64,000 bases of DNA from JAJPHU01 sp035553375 (GTDB lineage: Bacteria > Planctomycetota > Planctomycetia > Gemmatales > Gemmataceae), in the NCBI GenBank assembly GCA_035553375.1, contig DATNCY010000209.1, forward strand, positions 8,180 through 72,179. Direction: 5' to 3'. The stretch's first letter is position 1, and the number at the start of each line of letters is the position of its first letter. Of this stretch, positions 57,851 to 64,000 are shown piece after piece. The notes under the pieces are model-generated. The model ran no database searches, was not told the origin of the DNA, and was given only the letters and a program-made list of their open reading frames with translations. A program made the translations under genes and the position numbers.

Positions 57851-58264
57851 TCAGTCTGGCGTGGTGTCTGCTTCGGTCCCGCTTCGGCTCTCAGGAGGAT
57901 GGGGCAACCGCCATGCGAAAACGAGCGCCAGCAGTCCGAACACGCACAACATTGCACCAAGAGGGATTATCATTCTGAGCCGGTCATCCAATGCCCCCAG
58001 GATTGCAAAGAAGACTCCCGGCATCAGCACGAACAGTCCCACCCCTACCCATGTTCGGCGGTTCAATCGAAGCAACGCCCTGGCCGCTGGTGCCGCGCGG
58101 ACGTTGTGTTCGATCAGCGCGATGAGATGGCGGACATTCTCTTCACAGTGGCCCTTGCAAGCTAGACCCTGGCCGAGATCGGTTTGGCAGCCGTCGCACA
58201 ACCCTTTGCCGCAGGATTTGCAGAGGCCGACCGCATCGCAATCCTGGTGGTAATAGCACTTCAT
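57851..58264 (-). CDS. B-box-type zinc finger membrane protein
   Basis: 137 aa. The N-terminal 40 residues have nine Cys/His in the B-box spacing (CYYHQDC-DAVGLCKSCGKGLCDGC, then CKGHC), a zinc-binding module. Two transmembrane segments follow (TWVGVGLFVLMPGVFFAILGAL, and LRMIIPLGAMLCVFGLLALVFAW). Acidic, disordered C-terminus. Such B-box plus TM proteins are common and uncharacterised in bacteria. Function unknown. Confidence 0.8.
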   Translation of the reverse strand: MKCYYHQDCDAVGLCKSCGKGLCDGCQTDLGQGLACKGHCEENVRHLIALIEHNVRAAPAARALLRLNRRTWVGVGLFVLMPGVFFAILGALDDRLRMIIPLGAMLCVFGLLALVFAWRLPHPPESRSGTEADTTPD

Positions 58265-58395
58265 CCCGCCCTCAAGGCCGACCGCCTAACTTTGTAGCAA
58301 ACAATTACATAGAATACCTATCCGGTGTATTATTCCATATCATCCCCAATTATATCGCCCCTGCCATTCCGAACCAGGATATTCGCCCCCTCCGC
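58265..58395. other. short intergenic region
   Basis: 130 bases between the B-box gene and the FAD enzyme end; AT-rich (GTATTATTCCATATCATCCCC), no gene or clear element seen. Confidence 0.4.
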
Positions 58396-60009
58396 TTACC
58401 GCGACTCCAGCGGCGCATAGCGGGCGACAATCGCCTTGGCCGAACGCAAGCCATCAACGGCCGCGCTGACGATGCCTCCCGCATAGCCAGCCCCCTCGCC
58501 GACTGGATACAGTCCTTGCAACCCCGGCGTCTCGCGCGTCACATCATCGCGGACGATGCGCACCGGAGCGCTGCCGCGCGCTTCGGGACCAACCAACGTC
58601 GCTTCGGAGATGAAGCGGCCACGCCATTGATGATCCATGATCGGCAAACCGTGACGCAGCGCCTCGACAATCAGCGGCGGCACCAAATCGGCGATGCGGC
58701 CAGTAACCGCACCGCGCGGATAGCTATTGTCCGGTATGTCCAGTGTCTCACGTCCGTCCAGGAAATCGCCGGCGCGCTGAATCGGACAAAGATAATCGCG
58801 CCGGCCTACTTCAAAGGCACGCTGTTCGTATACCTGTTGCAAATGCACGCCGGCCAGCACATCGCTGCCGCCGAAATGCTCCGGCGGTACGGTGACAACT
58901 AACCCGCTGTTGGCGAAGGGTGAATCGTGTTTGGATAAACTCATGCCGTTGGTGCAGAACGCTCCCGATTCGGAAGCACTGGGCATGATGTAGCCGCCGG
59001 CGCACATGCAGAACGTGAACAGATCGTGCGGGCCGTTGGCGATGAGCGAATAATTCGCCGCGCCCAATCGGCGCTCCAGCGGCGTCGGGCCGTACTGCAC
59101 GCGATCGACGATTGCCTGCGGATGCTCGATGCGCACGCCCATCTGAAACGCCTTCTGGATCATCGGCACGCCACGCGCTACCAACATGCGATAGGTGTCG
59201 CGCGCGCTGTGGCCGATGGCCAACAGAGCCACGCTTGCGGAAATGTAACCCGACGAAGTCGCCAGACCGCGCAATCGGCCGTCGGCGAGATCCACATCCT
59301 CGACGCGGCAGCCGAAACGCACCTCGCCGCCCAGACTTTCGATACGGCGGCGGATGGCCTTGACGACGGCCGGCAGGCGATTGCTGCCCAGGTGCGGCCG
59401 GGCATCGTAGAGGATTGATGGCTTGCCCTTGCACTCGGCGAACAGTTCCAGCACGCGGCGCACATCCGGCCCGGAGTTGCGATAGGTCAGCTTGCCATCG
59501 CTGAAGGTGCCGGCCCCGCCTTCGCCAAATAGATAATTGCTTTCCGGATCGAGTGGCCCGCCCGCGTCGAAGGCGCGGACATCGCGGATGCGGTCGCGCA
59601 CGGCTCGACCGCGTTCCAGCACGAGCGGCCGATAGCCCTGCTCGGCCAGAAAGTAGGCGGCCACCAAACCGCCGGGACCGGAACCGATGACCACCGGGCG
59701 ATGCGTCAAGGGTTGAGTGCCGGGTGCCGGCACCGTGAACGGCGTTTCCTGATAGATGTCGATGCGGGCGACAGGGTGACGGGTGCGTGAAGCGTGGGCG
59801 ACGATACGCGCCTCATCCGCGGGCAGCGAAACCTCGGCGGTGTAGACGAATTGCAGGGCGTGCTTGTTGCGTGCGTCGAGAGCTTTGCGCAGAATGCGCC
59901 AGTGGGTGAGCGCGGTGGGAGATAGGCCGAGAATCCGTGCCAGCCGTTGCGGCAGGAGCGTCTCAGGTTCGTCTACGCTCAGGCGGACATTGGAGATACG
60001 CAGCGACAT
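58396..60009 (-). CDS. FAD-dependent oxidoreductase (COG2509-type)
   Basis: 537 aa from ATG 60009 (MSLRISNVRLSVDEPETLL). The FAD-binding GxGxxG is PVVIGSGPGGLVAAYFLAEQGYRPLVLERG near residue 115; further motifs are GGPLDPESNYLFGEGGAGTFSDGKLTYRN and a C-terminal GLYPVGEGAGYAGGIVSAAVDGLRSA. It belongs to a large family of NAD(P)/FAD dehydrogenases without a firm substrate. The ribosome site before ATG 60009 is weak, and a TTG further up would read repeat sequence. A family-B repeat lies just upstream. Confidence 0.88.
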   Translation of the reverse strand: MSLRISNVRLSVDEPETLLPQRLARILGLSPTALTHWRILRKALDARNKHALQFVYTAEVSLPADEARIVAHASRTRHPVARIDIYQETPFTVPAPGTQPLTHRPVVIGSGPGGLVAAYFLAEQGYRPLVLERGRAVRDRIRDVRAFDAGGPLDPESNYLFGEGGAGTFSDGKLTYRNSGPDVRRVLELFAECKGKPSILYDARPHLGSNRLPAVVKAIRRRIESLGGEVRFGCRVEDVDLADGRLRGLATSSGYISASVALLAIGHSARDTYRMLVARGVPMIQKAFQMGVRIEHPQAIVDRVQYGPTPLERRLGAANYSLIANGPHDLFTFCMCAGGYIMPSASESGAFCTNGMSLSKHDSPFANSGLVVTVPPEHFGGSDVLAGVHLQQVYEQRAFEVGRRDYLCPIQRAGDFLDGRETLDIPDNSYPRGAVTGRIADLVPPLIVEALRHGLPIMDHQWRGRFISEATLVGPEARGSAPVRIVRDDVTRETPGLQGLYPVGEGAGYAGGIVSAAVDGLRSAKAIVARYAPLESR

Positions 60010-60037
60010 GGACGCTTCAAGGAGAAACTGCCCAGGT

Positions 60038-60160
60038 GCCAAGAAGAATTAACCACAGAGGCACAGAGACACAGAGAGGATCTGAAAGAAGGCGTTTATC
60101 TTCTCTGAGTTGTCTTTTTTTCTCTGTGTCTCTGTACCTCTGTGGTTAATTCTTCTTGGC
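60038..60160. repeat. inverted repeat, family B, arms extended by local flank
   Basis: Arms of 40 bp (60038-60077, 60121-60160) with one mismatch. The family core (ACCACAGAGGCACAGAG) is extended on the outside by GCCAAGAAGAATT, which no other copy has. Lies between the FAD enzyme start and the Rrf2 gene end. Confidence 0.9.
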
Positions 60161-60176
60161 GTCTTAGCGGTTTATT

Positions 60177-60587
60177 TTACTTGCCCTTCTTGCCGCTGAC
60201 CAACTGCGACATCTTGACCGAGCCGAGATGTTTGCGGAGTGCGTCGGCGCTCTCCTTGCAGATGGTTTCGAGCTTGCTGTTCAGGGGGCCGTTCTTCTTT
60301 TCGCCGCTAAGCGGAGCCAGACCACGGATCGGTCCATCGACCGCTTCCAGAACTTCCAACAGCGAGATGTCGCCCGGCGACTTGGCCAAGCGATAACCGC
60401 CGTTGGGACCTTTGACGGAAAGAAGCACGCGAGCGGACACGAGCGGTTTGAGGACCTTGAGCAGGAAACGTTCCGGGATTTTGCGGGCCTTGGCGATGAT
60501 GTGCGATGCCACCGGATTGTTGCTGTCCTGATCGGCCATGTAGGCGACGGCATGCAAGGCATAGCTGGAGGCGCGTGTGAGTTTCAT
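60177..60587 (-). CDS. Rrf2-family transcriptional regulator
   Basis: 136 aa. The winged helix is MKLTRASSYALHAVAYMADQDSN, then ASHIIAKARKIPERFLLKVLKPLVSARVLLSVKGPNGGYRLAKSPGDISLLEVLEAVDGPI. Rrf2 members like IscR bind Fe-S with three cysteines in the dimerisation helix; here only one Cys (ETICKES) remains, so Fe-S binding is unlikely. The target genes are unknown. ATG 60587 begins the canonical family start. Confidence 0.93.
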   Translation of the reverse strand: MKLTRASSYALHAVAYMADQDSNNPVASHIIAKARKIPERFLLKVLKPLVSARVLLSVKGPNGGYRLAKSPGDISLLEVLEAVDGPIRGLAPLSGEKKNGPLNSKLETICKESADALRKHLGSVKMSQLVSGKKGK

Positions 60588-60953
60588 GGATACCTGACGG
60601 TCGTCCGTTTCCGAACGACTCTCACTCCTCTAGGAGATTGGACGAAAAGGGGGAAACGGGATTCGATTCTCAACGCTTCTCGGCGTCATGGTGGGTTATT
60701 GCACCGCTCCAGCCACTCGTCGTTGAGTGGAGGGGCTGAACGAGGAAAGTCGCCACAAGGAAGGTAACCGAGTAATGGCAGCGTTACACCGATCCTTAAT
60801 GTTTGAATATAGTTCCCGGTTCGGCGCTTGGCAATCCCACTTTCTCCCGCCGATCCAGAGAGAAGTTCGGGAGAAATATCTCTTTCTTGCCGAAGCGCTC
60901 GGCCCCCGGGAATATTCCTGGCCAACGAACGAATCGACGGCGTTCGCGGGAAA
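60588..60953. other. intergenic region without convincing gene
   Basis: About 365 bases. Short frames on both strands but no ribosome site; mixed GC. The promoter of the Rrf2 gene should be near 60600. Nothing else seen. Confidence 0.4.
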
Positions 60954-62390
60954 TTACTGGATGTCCTTATCGGTGAACTTGACGCCGACGACGGCCGTGG
61001 CCGGGCATTCCTTATCGAGGATGCGCACCAGGCCGCGGCGAACGCGAATTCGCCACAAAAACGATCCGCGATAAGGTACGTGATCTTTTTCGCCTGGGAT
61101 AACCCCGAAGAGCGTTCGCAGTGCCGCGCGATCTTCGCCATCGGTGCAGACGAAAAACTCCTTTTCCTCTCCGGGTTGGAGTAATTCCGGATCGACCGCC
61201 TTGCGTCCTTCGACCCATTGCCGTTCGTGCCGCGTGTCGCCGCGCGGATACCAGATGGCCGGTCCTCCGTAGAAGCGCGTTTTCGAGCCGACCTCCAACT
61301 GCGTGAACGGCGGCAGCTGATCCGTGCCTTGTTTCCAGTAGCGATCAAAGTAATTATCCAGCGGCGCGAAGGCATGATCCGACGACAGGTTCTTCAGAGC
61401 CAGATAAAGTACCAGCGAATCGCCGGTACAGGGTTCGGGTTTGTCGTGATTCTGTACGAACACCTTCACCCGCTGGCGCTTCACGCGCTTGGGTGTGACT
61501 TGCAGATCGCCGATGCGGATTGGCTGAACCTTGGCCGAATCAGCCAGCGACGTGACCAGTTCGGCCGGCAAGGGCTGTGTGGCCACTTTCGGTTCGTAGA
61601 TCCATCGGCTCACCTGTTTGCCCTTCTGGATGCCGGGATTGTCGCCCTCATCGGGCATCATCTGAAAGCGCTTGCGCAGTTTGTCCTCGACCTCACGCTC
61701 TTGCATGTAAAGCATGACGGAGAAGACGGTGATGACGATGGAATAAAGAACGAGGGGGCTGAAGACGAGGATCATGAACCAGGGTGTGCCCGACTCCGCA
61801 CGCCGCGCCGGCCGTGGGGACGAGGGAGCGCCCGCGTCCACGAGTGCCTCCGGTTCCGAGGAAGCCGGCGTCTGTTCGGGAGAAGGCGAAAGCACCTCGG
61901 TCATGGTGCCGGTCATCCAGGGAGCTTCATGGCCAGCCGATGGCAGAGTGGTCGTGTCCTCACCGTTGACCGCTGGCTCGGAGCCGGCTCCCGGCGGCAG
62001 ATAGGGCGTCGCCGCGGCCAGCGTGGGTTCCGGCACGGCTTCGGGAGACGGAACCGCTTGCCCGTCCGCCGGGGACGGCGCGAACGGATTGGGAGGCATT
62101 TCGAGGCGTGGTGGATCGGGTCGGCCGAACAGATCCTCGGTCTCCTCCGGCGGCGAAAAAATATCTTCAGGGTCGGCGGCGGGAGCGGGTGGTTGCAGAA
62201 TCGTCTCGATCAGACTGGGCGGAAACGGCGCGGCCACGGCCTCCGTGGGCGCGGGTTCCGGGGCGGCAGCGGACGCGGGAGCTACCACGACTTGCTGGCA
62301 ATGCGGGCAGCGCACTTGCTGGCCGAGAAATTCGCTGCTGACGCCCATCAACTTGTTGCAATGGCCGCACTGGAATTGAACTGTCTGCAT
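60954..62390 (-). CDS. zinc-ribbon membrane protein, paralogue-like of 25986-27239
   Basis: 478 aa. N-terminal zinc ribbon with CGHC and CPHC (residues 8-36, FQCGHCNKLMGVSSEFLGQQVRCPHCQQV), a long Pro/Ala/Glu-rich linker of about 170 residues, one transmembrane segment (WFMILVFSPLVLYSIVITVFSVMLYM), and a C-terminal beta-rich domain of about 190 residues (VKVFVQNHDKPEPCTGDSLVLYLALKNLSSDHAFAPLDNYFDRYW, then RGDTRHERQWVEGRKAVDPELLQPGEEKEFFVCTDGE). The architecture is that of the 25986 gene though the sequences differ. Function unknown. Confidence 0.75.
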   Translation of the reverse strand: MQTVQFQCGHCNKLMGVSSEFLGQQVRCPHCQQVVVAPASAAAPEPAPTEAVAAPFPPSLIETILQPPAPAADPEDIFSPPEETEDLFGRPDPPRLEMPPNPFAPSPADGQAVPSPEAVPEPTLAAATPYLPPGAGSEPAVNGEDTTTLPSAGHEAPWMTGTMTEVLSPSPEQTPASSEPEALVDAGAPSSPRPARRAESGTPWFMILVFSPLVLYSIVITVFSVMLYMQEREVEDKLRKRFQMMPDEGDNPGIQKGKQVSRWIYEPKVATQPLPAELVTSLADSAKVQPIRIGDLQVTPKRVKRQRVKVFVQNHDKPEPCTGDSLVLYLALKNLSSDHAFAPLDNYFDRYWKQGTDQLPPFTQLEVGSKTRFYGGPAIWYPRGDTRHERQWVEGRKAVDPELLQPGEEKEFFVCTDGEDRAALRTLFGVIPGEKDHVPYRGSFLWRIRVRRGLVRILDKECPATAVVGVKFTDKDIQ

Positions 62391-62450
62391 TTTGGCCCCC
62401 TAGGTGAATCGATGGTTCCTAACATCCACCGAACCACCGACGATTGTATC

Positions 62451-64000
62451 TTAGCGGCGCTTCGTCAGTCGGTCCAATGCGGCAATCGCGTCGCGTGTCG
62501 GCAGCGCATCCGGCGCTCCCTTCGTCAGCGCTTGCAAACAACGCCGCGCTGCCGGTGTACCGACATATTCCAGTATCTCGATAGCCCGAAGCGCCCGCAA
62601 CGTCTCCGGTGATGGCGAACCAGGGAGTTTGTCCAACAAGTCTTCGATGCGGCGTCGTACTTCCAGCGAGGGGCGCTTCGTCAGCGCACGCCGCAACGCA
62701 GCTTCCGCGCGTTCGCCGAGCCAACCCAACTCACGGCTTGCCGTTTCGCGCGTCTCGAAGACGTTGCTATCGAGATCGGTGAGCAGGCGGACCAACCGTT
62801 TTTCGGTTAGCGTATCAGCTGGATGCAGCCGTTGCTGAAGCATCGCCACGCTTTGTTCCGGCGTGCGAATCAAGGAAGCGATGGCGACGCCAGCGCGTTT
62901 GCCGTCGTCGCCGGCCAGATCATTCCACCACTCCGCCAGTGTCTTTTTCTCGATAACAAGTGTCCTTGCGCCGGTCACATCCCAGAGGAACGCAACATTG
63001 TCTTCACCGCCGGAGGCCAGCGTTTGGCCATCGGGAGCGAACGCCAACCCGTGAACGCCGTGGCGATGTCCGACGAACTCCGCACGCACCTTGCCGCTGG
63101 CGATTTCGAGGAGGCGAACGGTTCCCGACTCTTCTCCCGCGACGGCGAGGAGTTGTCCGTTCGGCGACCAAGCCGCACAGGATAGCCAGTCGGTCGAGGC
63201 TGTCTTCTCCGGGTTGGTGGAAAAACGGCCGATTTCCCAGCCGCTGGAAACCCGAAACACACGCGCCGGCAGTGTGGTTCTCTTGGACTTCGGGCCATAG
63301 AGATAGGTCGTGACGATCAGTCGCTCACCGTCGGGCGAAAAGACGAGGTCGCCGTCGCGTCCGTTCGTTTCGGATAGCGGCCGGGAGGAGCGCAGCGTCC
63401 GCACGATTTTCCCGGTGACAGCATCGTGCAGGTGGACGCCGCCGCTAGGGTCCGCACAAGCTACGAGCTGGTTGTTGGGGGAAAAGACCGGATACACCGT
63501 CGGATGCACGGGGTTGATCTCGCCCGACTTCTTACCTGTCTTAGCGTCATAGAGCAGGAACCTATCGAGTTTCTTGCCATCACCGACCATGTGCTTGAGC
63601 AGCATTCGTGTCGAGTCCGGCGAGAGCCAACCTGAAACCGGGATTCGGTCGTGGCCGTAGTCCTCCAACTCGCGCAGGACGCGGCCGGTCGTCGTCTCAC
63701 GCAGAAGACCCTGGCGTTTCAGGCGGTCGAGAAATAGCTGGTCGGCAAGGCGAGCCAGCCACTTGACGGGGTGGGGTTCTCTCGGTTCGTGCGCGAGCAA
63801 GGCCGGCTCTTTCATTGAGGACACATTCCATCTGCATCTCCTTTCGCGGCAGGAGGTGGACAGCGTCTTGCCATCGTCGGCAAAAAGGGGCGTGACGGCG
63901 CTGCGGTGGCCGGGCAAGGCGCGTTCCTTCCCCGTCGTATCGAAAAGGCGAAGGGTCGAATCAGTGGCGAGCAGCAGCGTCTTGCCGTCGGCGGAGAAGA
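62451..64000 (-). CDS. WD40/HEAT-repeat protein (5' end outside window)
   Basis: The frame is open past the window end without a stop; the visible 516 residues are a fragment. WD40 blades: FSADGKTLLLATDSTLRLFD at the window edge, LPGHRSAVTPLFADDGKTLS, VFSPDGERLIVTTY, CAAWSPNGQLLAVAGEESGTVRLLE, and the best one GHRHGVHGLAFAPDGQTLASGGEDNVAFLWDV. The C-terminal 170 residues are HEAT-like (LDSNVFETRETASRELGWLGERAEAALRRAL). Planctomycete WD40 proteins often follow a sigma factor or kinase domain, which may lie beyond the window. It ends in DRLTKRR. Confidence 0.85.
   Translation of the reverse strand, partial: FSADGKTLLLATDSTLRLFDTTGKERALPGHRSAVTPLFADDGKTLSTSCRERRCRWNVSSMKEPALLAHEPREPHPVKWLARLADQLFLDRLKRQGLLRETTTGRVLRELEDYGHDRIPVSGWLSPDSTRMLLKHMVGDGKKLDRFLLYDAKTGKKSGEINPVHPTVYPVFSPNNQLVACADPSGGVHLHDAVTGKIVRTLRSSRPLSETNGRDGDLVFSPDGERLIVTTYLYGPKSKRTTLPARVFRVSSGWEIGRFSTNPEKTASTDWLSCAAWSPNGQLLAVAGEESGTVRLLEIASGKVRAEFVGHRHGVHGLAFAPDGQTLASGGEDNVAFLWDVTGARTLVIEKKTLAEWWNDLAGDDGKRAGVAIASLIRTPEQSVAMLQQRLHPADTLTEKRLVRLLTDLDSNVFETRETASRELGWLGERAEAALRRALTKRPSLEVRRRIEDLLDKLPGSPSPETLRALRAIEILEYVGTPAARRCLQALTKGAPDALPTRDAIAALDRLTKRR

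Noticed and set aside
63780..63917. Frameshift in the WD40 protein
   Set aside because: One blade reads oddly (STSCRERRCRWNV) but the frame continues to a good WD40 unit on both sides, so there is no need for a shift.

Overview
The window looks like a chromosomal segment of a GC-rich planctomycete, probably of the Gemmata type. This is inferred from gene content: a DUF1501/DUF1549-DUF1553 secreted pair, a DUF1559 pseudopilin-like protein, a Ser/Thr kinase paired with a sigma-like protein, zinc-ribbon membrane proteins, a giant alpha-2-macroglobulin, HEAT/WD40 beta-propeller proteins and many signal peptides. No rRNA, phage, transposase gene or CRISPR array is visible. One tRNA-Glu(UUC) is present.

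Layout. 1-7.6 kb: the 3' part of an ABCG-type transporter, a HEAT/propeller protein, a small protein and the DUF1549/DUF1501 secreted pair. 7.9-12.9 kb: alpha-2-macroglobulin. 13-19 kb: small genes (DUF6496, DksA/TraR zinc finger, lactonase, two small membrane proteins, M48 lipoprotease, Ig-like lipoprotein, cytidylate-kinase-like protein). 19.6-25 kb: C25-like peptidase, ABC-2 permease, small RHH-like protein, histone-deacetylase-family enzyme. 25-31.6 kb: DUF1559 protein, zinc-ribbon membrane protein, sigma region-4 protein overlapping a Ser/Thr kinase, PstS-like lipoprotein, COG0523 GTPase. 31.7-41.6 kb: S46 dipeptidyl peptidase, thioredoxin-fold protein, hisF, PilT, a membrane-anchored PilB/GspE ATPase, CvpA-like and other membrane proteins. 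42-46.8 kb: class IV aminotransferase, LarB, tRNA-Glu, CBS protein, DusB, BON lipoprotein. 46.8-53.5 kb: heavy-metal RND pump and adaptor with a small upstream protein, then PlsC and Cmk. 53.6-64 kb: coiled-coil secreted protein, TPR protein, a toxin-antitoxin island (MazEF plus DUF433/DUF5615 and a deleted remnant of the latter), B-box membrane protein, FAD enzyme, Rrf2 regulator, a second zinc-ribbon membrane protein, and a WD40/HEAT protein cut by the window end.

Genes that plausibly work together are cmk-plsC (nucleotide and lipid precursors), small protein-CusB-like-CusA-like (metal efflux), DUF1549-DUF1501 (secreted catabolic pair), the sigma-like/kinase pair, and the two toxin-antitoxin modules. 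The rest are mostly single-gene units.

The most unusual feature is a set of at least five sequence families of long, nearly perfect inverted repeats. They lie between genes, often right at stop codons, and in several places have become part of coding sequence: the hisF C-terminus, the stop codons of the S46 peptidase and cmk, and the N-terminus of the PilB-like ATPase. No transposase for them is in the window.
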